From the NCBI RefSeq assembly GCF_002284535.1, contig NZ_NPKH01000027.1, positions 62,001-126,000 of the forward strand: 64,000 nt of DNA, in the 5' to 3' direction. Of the stretch, positions 54,513 through 64,000 are shown one piece after another. The stretch is from Mesorhizobium wenxiniae. GTDB lineage: Bacteria > Pseudomonadota > Alphaproteobacteria > Rhizobiales > Rhizobiaceae. Under the pieces are notes generated by a model. It was given only the letters and a program-made list of their open reading frames with translations, searched no databases and had not been told where the DNA came from. The stretch's first letter is position 1; every line of letters begins with the position of its first letter. Both the position numbers and the translations under genes were made by a program.

Positions 54513-54689
54513 TCACGCCGCCTTCACGACCTCGTTGTAGGTATCGAGGTCGACATAGAAGACCTTGGTGATCTCTGCGATCAGCTCGTCGTGGTCGTAT
54601 CCTTGTGATTTCAGAATGTTGATGGCGGTCATGATGTCGACGCGCTCGGTGAGCCGTCGTTTCTGGTAGTCCTCGACGTAACGTTCCAT
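54513..54689 (-). CDS. Small conserved-looking protein, unknown
   Basis: A 58-residue protein from the ATG at 54689: MERYVEDYQKRRLTERVDIM then AINILKSQGYDHDELIAEIT and a short VFYVDLDTYNEVVKAA end. It looks like a compact helical protein of the type seen across Rhizobiales, without a recognised domain. An in-frame upstream start at 54731 is less likely. Confidence 0.55.
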   Translation of the reverse strand: MERYVEDYQKRRLTERVDIMTAINILKSQGYDHDELIAEITKVFYVDLDTYNEVVKAA

Positions 54690-55188
54690 CGGCTGCCCTG
54701 GCCCAAGTGCCCCAAATGCGTTGAACAACAATCAGATCTCAAGAAGGGGGCTGCTTGCACGGAACGTGCCGGCTGAGCCCACGCCTCACCTTGATCTGTC
54801 AACGAGACTGATACGGAAAGCGGCCGACTCAACAAGGCCAAGTAAAGCCTAGCATGCAATCTTCGGCGCGCCAGAGTTGCAAACGGTGTCGTTGAAGAAA
54901 ATCTCGTAAACCTTCGTTATTTCGTCATCCTTGGGCGCAGCGACGCGAAGCGGAGTGAAGACGCAAGGGTCAATGCCGTGACTTCAGAGCATCGCCACGG
55001 TGCAGAGTCCAGGATAGGGGGGCGCCGGAGAACGGCTTTTTCTCTTCGCCCCTGCACTCTTCGGCGGGTGTCACGGCATGGATTCGTGGGGTCTGCACCG
55101 CGTCGCTTCGCTCCTTGCTTCGCCCCAGGATGACGACGGGAGAGATGGTTCAGCTAATCCTAGAGGTTTGGGATTCGCCACTGAGGCT
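54690..55188. repeat. Spacer with long inverted repeats
   Basis: The outer arms CGTCATCCTTGGGCG (54923-54937) and the complement CGCCCCAGGATGACG (about 55123-55138) enclose CGACGCGAAGCGGAGTG and GCGTCGCTTCGCTCC, and inner arms GTCAATGCCGTGACTT (54969-54984) and GTGTCACGGCATGG (about 55069-55082). The whole is a rhizobial-type mosaic element between the small gene and urtE. No gene is present. Confidence 0.7.
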
Positions 55189-55884
55189 TTAGACAGTCAG
55201 GAACTTGCGGACATCGGCGCGGTCGAGATCCTCGGCCGGGCCGGTGTGGACGATCTGGCCGCGGTCCATGATGTTGACCTCGTCCGCCAGTTCCCGGCAG
55301 AAATCAAGATACTGTTCAACCAGCAGCACGGCGATGCCTGCCTGGTCACGCAGATAGCGAATGGCGCGGCTGATATCCTTGATGATCGACGGCTGGATGC
55401 CTTCGGTCGGCTCGTCGAGCACCAGCAGTTTCGGCCGCATCACCAGTGCCCTGCCGATGGCAAGCTGCTGCTGCTGGCCGCCGGAAAGGTCGCCGCCCCG
55501 GCGCCCGAGCATCTGCTTCAGCACGGGGAACAATTCGAAGACGTGGCCGGGAATGTTGCGGTCGGCGCGCTTCAATGGCGCAAAGCCCGATTCGAGGTTT
55601 TCCCGCACGGTGAGCAGCGGGAAGATCTCCCTGCCCTGCGGCACGAATGCGATGCCCGACCGGGCGCGATCATACGCCGCGCTCCGGTCGAGCGCCTTCC
55701 CCTCGAAGGCAACGCTTCCGCTCGTCAGCCGGTGGTGACCGACGATCGATCTCATCAAACTGGTTTTGCCGACGCCGTTGCGGCCGAGCACGCAGGTGAT
55801 CTTGCCGGCGCCGGCCTTCAGCGTGACGCCACGCAGCGCCTGGGCGGCGCCATAGTGCAGCGTGGCGTTGGAGACTTCGAGCAT
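55189..55884 (-). CDS. urtE: Urea ABC transporter ATPase
   Basis: A 231-residue LivF-type ATPase from the ATG at 55884 (MLEVSNATLHYG). Walker A GRNGVGKTS, signature LSGGQQQQLAIGRAL, Walker B LLVLDEP and the LivF-type switch LLVEQYLDF are present. With UrtD it energises urea uptake. Last gene of the urt operon. Confidence 0.95.
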   Translation of the reverse strand: MLEVSNATLHYGAAQALRGVTLKAGAGKITCVLGRNGVGKTSLMRSIVGHHRLTSGSVAFEGKALDRSAAYDRARSGIAFVPQGREIFPLLTVRENLESGFAPLKRADRNIPGHVFELFPVLKQMLGRRGGDLSGGQQQQLAIGRALVMRPKLLVLDEPTEGIQPSIIKDISRAIRYLRDQAGIAVLLVEQYLDFCRELADEVNIMDRGQIVHTGPAEDLDRADVRKFLTV

Positions 55885-55954
55885 GGTCAGCGCCTTCTCC
55901 AGCGCCTGAAGAACGAAAGATCGAAATGATGGAACGGAACGCGCCAGACCATGA

Positions 55955-56701
<747 letters not shown>

Positions 56702-56705
56702 TGCG

Positions 56706-57938
56706 TCACTCCGCCGGCTGGGGTTCGGGGCCGGATGCGGACCAGTCGCCAGGCGTTCTCGCAGCCGAGCGAACGATCTTCGGCGGTGGCGGGACGGCAG
56801 GATCGGTGCCAAACTCCTCATTGATCGAGGCTGCACGCAGCGCCTTGGCGTTGTCGCGCCAGGAATCCCACATGCCGACAATGCCCTTTGGCAGGAACAG
56901 CGTGACGGCGACGAACAGTCCGCCCAGCGCAAACAGCCAGAACGCCGGCAGCACGCCGGTGAACCAGGATTTGCCGGCGTTGACCATGAGCGCGCCGATG
57001 ATCGGCCCGACAATGGTGCCGCGCCCGCCGACGGCCGCCCATACCACGACCTCGATCGAATTGGACGGCTCGAACTCGCCTGGATTGATAATGCCGACCT
57101 GCGGCACGTAGAGCGCGCCGGCAATGCCGGCCATGACAGCCGACACGGTGAAGGCGAACAGTTTGACGTTTTCGGCGCGCCAGCCGAGAAAGCGCGTGCG
57201 GCTCTCGGCGTCGCGCACCGCCATCAGCAGCTTGCCGTATTTGGAACCGACGATCGCCCAGGTGACGAAGACGGCGAGCGCCAGCGTGACGGCGCTGGCC
57301 GCAAACAATGCCGAGCGTGTCGCATCGGCCTGCACGTTGTAGCCGAGAATATCCTTGAAGTCGGTCAGGCCGTTGTTGCCGCCGAAACCCATGTCGTTGC
57401 GGAAAAACGCAAGCAGCAGCGCATAGGTCATTGCCTGGGTGATGATCGACAGATAGACGCCGGTGACGCGGCTGCGGAAGGCGAACCAGCCGAAAACGAA
57501 GGCGAGCAGGCCGGGCACTGCAAGCACCATGATCGCGGCAAACCAGAACTGGTCGAAACCGTACCAGAACCACGGCAATTCCCCATAATTCAGGAACACC
57601 ATGAAGTCCGGCAGCAGCGGATTGCCGTAAACGCCGCGTGAGCCGATCTGGCGCATCAGATACATGCCCATCGCATAGCCGCCGAGCGCGAAGAAGGCGC
57701 CGTGGCCGAGCGAAAGGATGCCGCAATAGCCCCAGACGAGATCGAGCGCCAAGGCGAGCAGCGCGTAGCAAAGGTACTTGCCGGTGAGCGCGACGACATA
57801 GGACGGTACGTAGAACGCACTCGTCGGCGGGACCGCAAGATTGAGCAGCGGCACGATGATGGCGACCGCCAAAAGGATGAAGATCGTGATGGCGATGCGG
57901 CGGTCGGCGCCGGCGGCGAAGAAGCGTCCGGTGATCAT
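56706..57938 (-). CDS. urtC: Urea ABC transporter permease
   Basis: A 410-residue LivM-type permease from the ATG at 57938 (MITGRFFAAGADRR). About ten membrane helices, with the LivM segments GYCGILSLGHGAFFALGGYA and GIAGALYVPQVGIINP. A proline-rich cytosolic tail ends it. It overlaps urtB by four bases. Confidence 0.95.
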   Translation of the reverse strand: MITGRFFAAGADRRIAITIFILLAVAIIVPLLNLAVPPTSAFYVPSYVVALTGKYLCYALLALALDLVWGYCGILSLGHGAFFALGGYAMGMYLMRQIGSRGVYGNPLLPDFMVFLNYGELPWFWYGFDQFWFAAIMVLAVPGLLAFVFGWFAFRSRVTGVYLSIITQAMTYALLLAFFRNDMGFGGNNGLTDFKDILGYNVQADATRSALFAASAVTLALAVFVTWAIVGSKYGKLLMAVRDAESRTRFLGWRAENVKLFAFTVSAVMAGIAGALYVPQVGIINPGEFEPSNSIEVVVWAAVGGRGTIVGPIIGALMVNAGKSWFTGVLPAFWLFALGGLFVAVTLFLPKGIVGMWDSWRDNAKALRAASINEEFGTDPAVPPPPKIVRSAARTPGDWSASGPEPQPAE

Positions 57939-59551
57939 GCTTCCACCGACCTGCCCTTCAGCGCGAACAGGCCGCGCGGGCGTTTCTGGATGAACAGGAT
58001 GATGAGGACCAGCACGACGATCTTGCCGAGAACTGCCCCGGCATAGGGTTCGAGGAACTTGTTGACGATGCCGAGCGAGAAGGCGCCGACCAGCGTGCCC
58101 CAGAGATTGCCGACGCCGCCGAAGACGACGACCATGAAGCTGTCGATGATGTAGCCGCGGCCGAGATTGGGCGAGACATTGTCGATCTGGCTGAGCGCGA
58201 CACCGGCGATGCCGGCAATGCCGGAACCCAAGGCAAAGGTCAGCGCGTCGACCCACGGCGTCCTGATGCCCATCGAAGCGGCCATGCGGCGATTGGCGGT
58301 GACGGCGCGCATCTGCAGACCCCAGGGGGTGCGCTTCATCACATAAAGCAGCACCGCGAACACGCCGAGCGCGAATACCAGTATCCAGAGCCGGTTCCAG
58401 GTCACCGCAAGCTGGCCGATATAGAACGAACCCGACATCCACGATGGATTGCCGACCTCCTGGTTGGTCGGCCCGAAAATGGTGCGCACCGCCTGCTGCA
58501 GGATCAACGAGACGCCCCATGTCGCCAGCAGCGTCTCCAAGGGCCGGCCGTAGAGAAAGCGGATCACGCCCCGCTCGATGACCAGGCCGACTAGCGCCGC
58601 GACCGAGAAGGCGAGCGGCAGCGCGATAACCAGCGACCAGTCGAACAGACCGGGAAAGGAGGTTCGGATCACCTCCTGCACAACAAAGGTCGTGTAGGCG
58701 CCGAGCATCACCATTTCGCCATGCGCCATGTTGATGACGCCCATGACGCCAAAGGTGATGGCGAGGCCGATCGCCGCCAGCAGCAGCACCGATCCGAGCG
58801 AGATGCCGTACCAGATGTTCTGGCCCGCATCCCAAAGCGCCAGCGTTGAATTGATGTTGGCGATCGCCGCCGTCGCCGCGTCCTTGACCGCGCCTTCGGA
58901 ATTGGCCTCGATGGCGGTGAGCAGGGACAGGGCATTGCGATCGCCGCGCCCGCCGATCAGGGCGACCGCCGCCAGCTTGTCGGCCTCCGGCCTGTCGGAC
59001 ACCAGAACCGATGCGGCTCGGGCCTGCTCGAGCAGCGCTTTGACGCTTGCCACGGTTTCGCTGGCGATTGCGGCATCGAGCGGCTCGATGTTTGTCGCGT
59101 CGGGCGTCCTGAACATGGTGTCGGCGGCGGCAATGCGCGCGGCCGGATCTTTCGCGCCGAGCGTCAGCGTGCCCAGCGCATCGCGGATGGCGCGGCGCAG
59201 CGTGTTGTTGACCTTGATCTTGGTGATCTCGCTTTTGGCCGCGTCGCCGGATTTCTCACCGCTCAGCGGGTCGAGCAGCGCAACGCTGCCGCCAGCTGCC
59301 TTGCCGATGAAAACCAGCGAATCGGCCTTGCGGACGTAAAGATCGCCCTCGGCAAGCGCGCCAAGCGGACGTTCGACGGCAGTGTCACCGGTGGCGGCCA
59401 GCTCCCGCACGACAGCTTCGGTGGCCGAGAAATTCGAGGCAGTGGCAAATTTGGCGATGATGGCGCGCAGATCCGCTTCGGCAGCGTTCGACGGCGACAG
59501 CATCCCCAGGAGGAGCAGCAGCGTCAGGCCGATCGCACGGGTGAGGATCAT
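57935..59551 (-). CDS. urtB: Urea ABC transporter permease with periplasmic N-terminal domain
   Basis: A 538-residue LivH-type permease from the ATG at 59551. A signal peptide (MILTRAIGLTLLLLLGMLSP) is followed by about 230 residues that should lie in the periplasm, then by the LivH-type membrane domain with GVMGVINMAHGEMVMLGAY and SQIDNVSPNLGRGYIIDSFM. The extra N-terminal domain is a known feature of UrtB. It lies 124 bases after urtA. Confidence 0.95.
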   Translation of the reverse strand: MILTRAIGLTLLLLLGMLSPSNAAEADLRAIIAKFATASNFSATEAVVRELAATGDTAVERPLGALAEGDLYVRKADSLVFIGKAAGGSVALLDPLSGEKSGDAAKSEITKIKVNNTLRRAIRDALGTLTLGAKDPAARIAAADTMFRTPDATNIEPLDAAIASETVASVKALLEQARAASVLVSDRPEADKLAAVALIGGRGDRNALSLLTAIEANSEGAVKDAATAAIANINSTLALWDAGQNIWYGISLGSVLLLAAIGLAITFGVMGVINMAHGEMVMLGAYTTFVVQEVIRTSFPGLFDWSLVIALPLAFSVAALVGLVIERGVIRFLYGRPLETLLATWGVSLILQQAVRTIFGPTNQEVGNPSWMSGSFYIGQLAVTWNRLWILVFALGVFAVLLYVMKRTPWGLQMRAVTANRRMAASMGIRTPWVDALTFALGSGIAGIAGVALSQIDNVSPNLGRGYIIDSFMVVVFGGVGNLWGTLVGAFSLGIVNKFLEPYAGAVLGKIVVLVLIILFIQKRPRGLFALKGRSVEA

Positions 59552-59675
59552 CGATTTCTGGCGACTCTTGAGGGTTGAAACTTCGCGTCCGGGCGGACTG
59601 GAGGAGAGACGAGCTCGCCCGGACGCGTCGCGGTCCCGGTCGTGGAGAAATCCACGACCGTCAGACCCGGGAGGA

Positions 59676-60986
59676 TCAGTTGGTTCCCTTGCCGCCGCAC
59701 TTGCCGGTTGCGACATTGAAGTTGCCGCAGGACAAAGGCGCGCGCCAGTCGGAGATCAGGTCCTTCGAATCGGCCAGATAGTCGGACCACTCGTCGCCCA
59801 TCACCAGGCCAGGCGTCTGCGAGACGGTCTCGAACTGGCCGTCGGCCTGGATTTCGCCGATCAGCACCGGCTTGGTGATGTGATGGTTCGGCATCATGGT
59901 CGAATAGCCACCGGTCAGGTTCGGCACCGAGACGCCGATGACGGCGTCGATGACCTTGTCAGGATCGGTGGTGCCGGCCTTCTCGACCGCCTTCACCCAC
60001 ATGTTGAAGCCGACATAATGGGCTTCCATCGGGTCGTTGGTGGTGCGCTTGTCGTTCTTGATGAATTTGTGCCAGTCGGCGATGAACTTGGCGTTCTCGG
60101 GGGTATCGATGCTCTGAAAATAGTTCCAGGCGGCGAGATGGCCGACGAGCGGCGCGGTGTCGAGGCCGGCAAGCTCTTCCTCGCCGACCGAGAAGGCCAT
60201 GACCGGGATATCCTCGGCCTTGATGCCCTGGTTGCCAAGCTCCTTGTAGAACGGCACGTTGGCGTCGCCATTGACCGTCGAGACGACGGCGGTCTTCTTG
60301 CCGGCGGAGCCGAACTTCTTGATCGCCGCGACCTCGGTCTGCCAATCGGAGAAGCCGAACGGCGTGTAGTTGACCATGATGTCTTCGGCAGCGACGCCCT
60401 TGGCTTTCAGATAGGCTTCGAGGATCTTGTTGGTGGTGCGCGGATAGACGTAGTCGGTGCCTTCAAGCACCCAGCGCTTCACCGAGCCGCCATCCTCGCT
60501 CATCAGATAGTCGACGGCCGGAATAGCCTGCTGGTTCGGCGCCGCACCGGTGTAGAACACGTTGCGCTCGCTCTCCTCGCCCTCATACTGGACGGGGTAG
60601 AAAAGGATGTTGTCGAGTTCGCTGAACACCGGCAGCACCGATTTGCGCGACACCGAGGTCCAGCAACCGAACACCGCCGCGACCTTGTTCTTGGAGATCA
60701 GCTCGCGTGCCTTTTCGGCGAACAGCGGCCAGTTCGAAGCCGGATCGACGACGACCGCTTCGAGCTTCTTGCCGAGCAGGCCGCCCTTTGCATTCTGCTC
60801 TTCGATAAGCATCAGCATGGCGTCCTTCAGCGTCGTCTCCGAAATCGCCATGGTCCCCGACAGCGAGTGGAGAATACCCACCTTGATCGTGTCGTCAGCC
60901 GCCCTGGCCGGGACACTCATCAGCAAGCCGGCTGTGACCGCGCCTGCCGAAAACATTTTTGTTATTGTCGAGAAACTGCCCCTCAT
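59676..60986 (-). CDS. urtA: Urea ABC transporter periplasmic binding protein
   Basis: A 436-residue binding protein with a signal peptide (residues 1-29, ending PARAAD) and the mature start DTIKVGILHSLSGTMAISET typical of UrtA. Later segments EGTDYVYPRTTNKI and NHHITKPVLIGEI with a Cys-containing tail (SCGNFNVATGKCGG) are family features. First gene of urtABCDE, preceded by a sigma-54 type promoter. Confidence 0.96.
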   Translation of the reverse strand: MRGSFSTITKMFSAGAVTAGLLMSVPARAADDTIKVGILHSLSGTMAISETTLKDAMLMLIEEQNAKGGLLGKKLEAVVVDPASNWPLFAEKARELISKNKVAAVFGCWTSVSRKSVLPVFSELDNILFYPVQYEGEESERNVFYTGAAPNQQAIPAVDYLMSEDGGSVKRWVLEGTDYVYPRTTNKILEAYLKAKGVAAEDIMVNYTPFGFSDWQTEVAAIKKFGSAGKKTAVVSTVNGDANVPFYKELGNQGIKAEDIPVMAFSVGEEELAGLDTAPLVGHLAAWNYFQSIDTPENAKFIADWHKFIKNDKRTTNDPMEAHYVGFNMWVKAVEKAGTTDPDKVIDAVIGVSVPNLTGGYSTMMPNHHITKPVLIGEIQADGQFETVSQTPGLVMGDEWSDYLADSKDLISDWRAPLSCGNFNVATGKCGGKGTN

Positions 60987-61287
60987 ATTTCAAACTCCCT
61001 AGCTGGTTGATCGCATCGCAAACAGACCATGCAACGGCTGTGCCAACCGCGGGAGCGAAATTGAGTGGGCTTAGATTTCCTTGCCCTATCAGCTACTTAA
61101 TATATTAGCCGCCAAAGTTAAGCGCCGCCGCAGGTGTTCTGTTTGAGAAAAAATTCTCCGCTCTCGCCTAAGTTTTGATCACTCACGAATTAATGCATGA
61201 ATTTTGAGCAACACCGTATCAAGGACGACGAAAGGTTGCAGCGCCGCAGGAAAATGCGGCAAGCTCGATCTTCAAAAGAGCGACGTC
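60987..61287. other. Divergent control region of urtA
   Basis: A 301-base A+T-richer spacer between urtA and the small secreted protein gene. It holds the sigma-54 element described separately and TTAATATATTAG (61097-61108). NtrC sites would be expected further upstream, but I could not identify one with confidence. Confidence 0.5.
61030..61045 (-). promoter_or_regulatory. Sigma-54 (RpoN) promoter of urtABCDE
   Basis: On the minus strand TGGCACAGCCGTTGCA matches the -24/-12 consensus TGGCACG-N4-TTGC, with exactly ten bases between GG and GC. It lies 44 to 59 bases upstream of the urtA ATG. Urea uptake in bacteria is commonly under NtrC/RpoN control, so the function fits. Confidence 0.85.
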
Positions 61288-61683
61288 ATGACCTCCAGGA
61301 TTTCTCGTATTTTCAGCACCATGCTTCTGGTTGCGGCCATCGGCAGTGCACGCGCCGATTTCACCCACGGCAAATTGCCGGACGGGACCTATCACTGCGA
61401 AGTCTATCTGCTTGGCATGTTCCTCAGCCTTGGCGACATCACCATCAAGGGAAATGTCTATAGCGGTCCGGTGACCTTCGGAACCGCCCGGCAGGGCTAC
61501 AACTATCAGATGGATACAAATGGCGAGATTACATGGTTGGGCCCGTTGGGCGGCTATACGACCGGCGGCAACTCGATCTCGCTCACGCAAGCCATCCTGG
61601 ACGGTCAAACCAGCCCGTCCTTCGACATCATCATGAAGCAGCCTGACGGCGCCTTCACCGCCTCGACCTGCACGAAGCGTTGA
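61288..61683 (+). CDS. Small secreted protein, unknown
   Basis: A 131-residue protein started at 61288 with a signal peptide (MTSRISRIFSTMLLVAAIGSARA). The mature part is Gly/Thr-rich with beta-like segments (GKLPDGTYHCEVYLLG, GYTTGGNSISLTQAIL) and two Cys (YHCEV and the terminal STCTKR) that could form a disulfide. The longer frame from 61204 is rejected because the signal peptide would be internal. No family recognised. Confidence 0.7.
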   Translation: MTSRISRIFSTMLLVAAIGSARADFTHGKLPDGTYHCEVYLLGMFLSLGDITIKGNVYSGPVTFGTARQGYNYQMDTNGEITWLGPLGGYTTGGNSISLTQAILDGQTSPSFDIIMKQPDGAFTASTCTKR

Positions 61684-61699
61684 ACAGCCGACAAGAAGA

Positions 61700-61727
61700 G
61701 GCGCGAAACCTTGCGAGGTTCCGCGCC
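61700..61727. terminator. Candidate terminator between convergent genes
   Basis: GGCGCGAAACC (61700-61710) and GGTTCCGCGCC (61717-61727) form a hairpin with one mismatch between the small secreted protein gene and the convergent GMC gene. No T-run follows. Confidence 0.5.
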
Positions 61728-61750
61728 AACAGGCAGTCGAGAGGGTATCG

Positions 61751-63322
61751 CTAAATGCTCTTGGCCGACATCTGTTCAGCGATATAGTCGGCCTGACGGA
61801 TCGCCAGCGACACGATCGTCAATGTTGGATTTTCAGCGCCGCCGGTGGTGAACTGGCTGCCATCCGACACGAACAGGTTCTTGATGTCGTGCGCCTGGCC
61901 ATGCTTGTTGACGACGCCGTCGGCCGCCTTCTCGCTCATCCGGTTGGTGCCGAGATTGTGGGTCGACGGATAGGGTGGCGTCGGGAAGGTCCGGGTCGCA
62001 CCCACCGCTGCGTAAAGCGCCGAGCCCTGCTTGTAGGCGTGGTCTCGCATTGCCGTGTCGTTGGCATGGTCGTCGAAATGGACGTCCGCCACCGCCATGC
62101 CGTGCTCGTCCTTGAGATCGGCATGCAGCGTGATGCGGTTTTCCTCGCGCGGCATGTCTTCGCCGACGATCCACATGCCGGCCATATGGTCGTAGTGGTC
62201 GAGCGCCGTGGTGAAGGAACGCCCCCAGGCGCCGGGATTGAGGAAGGCGGCCATGAACGGCAGGCCGAGCGACAGCGTCTCAAGCTCGTAGCCGCCGACG
62301 AAGCCGCGCGAAGGATCGTTGCGGGCCTCGTCGCGGATGATACCGGCCATGGTGGTGCCGCGATACATATGCACCGGCTTGTCGAAGATGCCGTAGACCG
62401 AGCCCGTGGTGTGGCGCATGTAGTTCTTGCCGACCTGCCCCGATGAATTGGCAAGACCGTCGGGAAACTGGCTCGATGCCGAATTGAGCAGCAGCCGGGG
62501 GCTCTCGATCGAATTTCCGGCCACGGCGACGATGCGGGCCTTCTGTTCCTGCAGTCTGCCGTCCTTGTCGGCATAGACGACGCCGGTCACCTTGCCTGAT
62601 GCATCGTGATTGATCTTGATAGCCATGGCGTTCGGCCTGACCTCGAGATGGCCGGTCGCCTCGCCCTTGGGAATTTCGCTGTAGAGCGTCGACCATTTGG
62701 CGCCCCATTTGCAGCCCTGGAAGCAGAAGCCGGTCTGCTGGCAGGCATTGCGGTCGTCGCGCGGCTCGGAATTGATTGCCATCCGGCCGGTGTGGCACTC
62801 CTTATAGCCGAGCTTGTCGGCGCCGGCCTTCATCACCTTGAAGTTGTTGTTGCCGGGAAGGCCTGGGATGTTGTTGGTGAGCGTCACGCCCAGCTTATCT
62901 TCGGCCTTTGCGTAGTAGGGCTCCAGCTCGGCAAGCGTGATCGGCCAATCGAGCAGGTTCGCGCCTTCTAGTTTTCCGTAGGTCGAAAGCGTTCTGAATT
63001 CATGCTCCTGAAACCGCAGCGAGGCGCCCGCCCAGTGCGTGGTCGAGCCGCCGACCGCCTTGACGATCCATGCCGGCAGATTGGGAAAATCTTTCGCCAC
63101 CCGCCAGTCGCCCGAGGTCGTGCGCTTGTCCGTCCAGGCGAGTTGGGCGAATGAGTCCCACTCGTCGTTGATGAAATCCTCGTATTCGTGGCGTGCGCCC
63201 GCCTCCAGGATGACGACATCGATGCCTTTCTGGGCGAGTTCGTTGCCGAGCGTGCCGCCGCCGGCGCCGGAGCCGATCATGACAACCACGCCGTCGTTCG
63301 TGAGATCAAATGGTGCTGCCAT
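61751..63322 (-). CDS. GMC family oxidoreductase (gluconate 2-dehydrogenase large-subunit type)
   Basis: A 523-residue FAD enzyme with the N-terminal dinucleotide motif GSGAGGGTLGNELAQKG, the flavin segment KAVGGSTTHWAGASLRF, a central GFCFQGCKWGAK, and the C-terminal THNLGTNRMS and GAENPTLTIVSLAIRQ. It resembles membrane-bound gluconate or sugar dehydrogenase catalytic subunits, which pass electrons to a cytochrome subunit and are exported with a Tat-signal partner. The partner gene lies upstream. A substrate cannot be assigned. Confidence 0.92.
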   Translation of the reverse strand: MAAPFDLTNDGVVVMIGSGAGGGTLGNELAQKGIDVVILEAGARHEYEDFINDEWDSFAQLAWTDKRTTSGDWRVAKDFPNLPAWIVKAVGGSTTHWAGASLRFQEHEFRTLSTYGKLEGANLLDWPITLAELEPYYAKAEDKLGVTLTNNIPGLPGNNNFKVMKAGADKLGYKECHTGRMAINSEPRDDRNACQQTGFCFQGCKWGAKWSTLYSEIPKGEATGHLEVRPNAMAIKINHDASGKVTGVVYADKDGRLQEQKARIVAVAGNSIESPRLLLNSASSQFPDGLANSSGQVGKNYMRHTTGSVYGIFDKPVHMYRGTTMAGIIRDEARNDPSRGFVGGYELETLSLGLPFMAAFLNPGAWGRSFTTALDHYDHMAGMWIVGEDMPREENRITLHADLKDEHGMAVADVHFDDHANDTAMRDHAYKQGSALYAAVGATRTFPTPPYPSTHNLGTNRMSEKAADGVVNKHGQAHDIKNLFVSDGSQFTTGGAENPTLTIVSLAIRQADYIAEQMSAKSI

Positions 63323-63370
63323 GGTTTCCTCCCATGATGTCTATTGTGTACGGTTTGGGACGACGGGGGC

Positions 63371-63920
63371 TCAGAGCCACTCGATGTCGTCGAACCCGCG
63401 CGCCATGTAGCCGCCCTTGGAGTAGGACTCGCCCTCGTAGCCGAAGATCGGCCAGACCTCTTTCTGGTTGTAGAGACCGACGACAAGCCCGCCACGGACT
63501 GCCTGGAAGAACGGCGTGTCCTCGATCTCTCTTAGCACGGCAACGCGCTGCTCCTCCCAGCCGAGGCTGGTGTAGCCACCCTTACCCGACTTCGAGTCGA
63601 GTTCGGCGATGCCGTTTTCGATGAGGTCCTTATGGGCTGGGTCTTTGCCGGCCTGCTCGTCATGGGCCTTGACGGCGATTGCGTAATATTTGTCAGGCAC
63701 TTGGTCGTGCGGGTAGATGTCGCGCGCCATCTGGATCAGGGTCGCCATGGTTTCGGGCTTGAGCGCAGATGTTTCGAGACCCCAGGCATGTTCCGAGCTG
63801 ATGACGGCACTACCCGAAAATGACCAGCAACGCGCCGACACCGCCGCGCTTCAGAAGCTCGCGGCGCGATAGCCCGGGCTTCCTTTCATCGGCCGGCTTT
63901 CTCTCATAAATCGTGACCAT
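63371..63920 (-). pseudogene. Gluconate 2-dehydrogenase subunit 3-type protein, frameshifted in the Tat signal
   Basis: Translation from the ATG at 63920 (GGAGGAACAA ribosome binding site) gives a Tat signal peptide with LSRRELLKRGGVGALLVIF, then hits a TAG. The rest, SAVISSEHAWGLETSALKPE through MARGFDDIEWL, lies in the next frame and has no start of its own. The break falls at the four-A run 63817-63820 (TTTT on the coding strand); removing one base joins the halves. Either the subunit is lost, which would leave the GMC enzyme without its Tat partner, or it is a homopolymer sequencing error. Confidence 0.88.
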
Positions 63921-64000
63921 TTGTTCCTCCCTTTGCTTGCTGTTCGCACCCGAAGGTGCCCTGGCTGGCGCCCGCTGGCCGGCGCGGCCGTAATGTCTCC

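Noticed and set aside
63371-63841. Intact 156-residue gene starting with MSARCWSF
   Set aside because: That start has no ribosome binding site and its first ten residues are an out-of-frame reading of the Tat signal region; the true start is 63920.

Overview
The window looks like a chromosomal segment of a high-GC alphaproteobacterium of the order Rhizobiales, most probably Mesorhizobium or a close relative. The basis is gene content and order: pyrB, an inactive dihydroorotase homologue, plsY and dprA in series; the rhizobial glycerol ABC transporter operon glpDSTPQUV; a BA14K protein; coaD-ppi-ppi-queA-tgt next to gyrA; ssb near uvrA with GTTC-N7-GTTC SOS boxes; and palindromic intergenic repeats typical of rhizobia. 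No database search was possible, so the genus is an inference.

Layout. 1-4.7 kb: a cut-off MBL-fold hydrolase, ruvX, two small membrane proteins, an AEC permease and an AidB-like acyl-CoA dehydrogenase. 4.8-8.9 kb: pyrimidine/phospholipid/competence operon pyrB-pyrX-plsY-dprA. 9.1-10.5 kb: an intact IS481-type insertion sequence lying between dprA and a tRNA-Lys gene. 10.7-11.3 kb: BA14K protein. 11.3-21.5 kb: the glycerol regulon on the minus strand (glpR, glpD, the ABC transporter glpSTPQUV, glpK). 21.6-23.0 kb: PLP-dependent decarboxylase. 23.1-27.2 kb: the four-gene Anbu operon (ATP-grasp, alpha-E, transglutaminase-like, proteasome-like Anbu). 27.4-35.5 kb: a stand-alone Lrp/AsnC ligand domain, then tgt, queA, a secreted protein, two cyclophilins, coaD and gyrA. 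35.7-38.4 kb: AraC regulator, unknown protein, repeat-rich spacer, MarC. 38.4-45.8 kb: a lower-GC accessory block holding an ankyrin-cytochrome c fusion, an IS5 remnant, OsmC, a YcaO-TfuA thioamidation pair with an unknown 235-residue upstream protein, and a cyclase-TPR protein. 45.9-51.9 kb: ssb, ArsR/SRPBCC pair, a ClpP paralogue and uvrA. 51.9-54.7 kb: a frameshifted GNAT gene, DUF72, a diguanylate cyclase and a small protein. 55.2-61.0 kb: urea transporter urtABCDE behind a sigma-54-type promoter. 61.3-64 kb: a small secreted protein and a GMC/gluconate-dehydrogenase-type pair whose small subunit is frameshifted.

The genes form several working systems: glycerol import, phosphorylation and oxidation under a DeoR-type repressor; nitrogen-controlled urea import; queuosine tRNA modification; SOS repair (ssb, uvrA); and two poorly understood protein or peptide systems (Anbu operon and YcaO-TfuA). 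The most promising candidate for undescribed biology is the YcaO-TfuA locus with no obvious classical precursor (about 41.0-43.6 kb). Three observations would be lost in routine annotation: the glycerol importer encodes two different ATPases whose defects are complementary, predicting one working and one degenerate ATP site; the 'dihydroorotase' next to pyrB lacks its metal ligands; and Tgt lacks two of its usual zinc cysteines.
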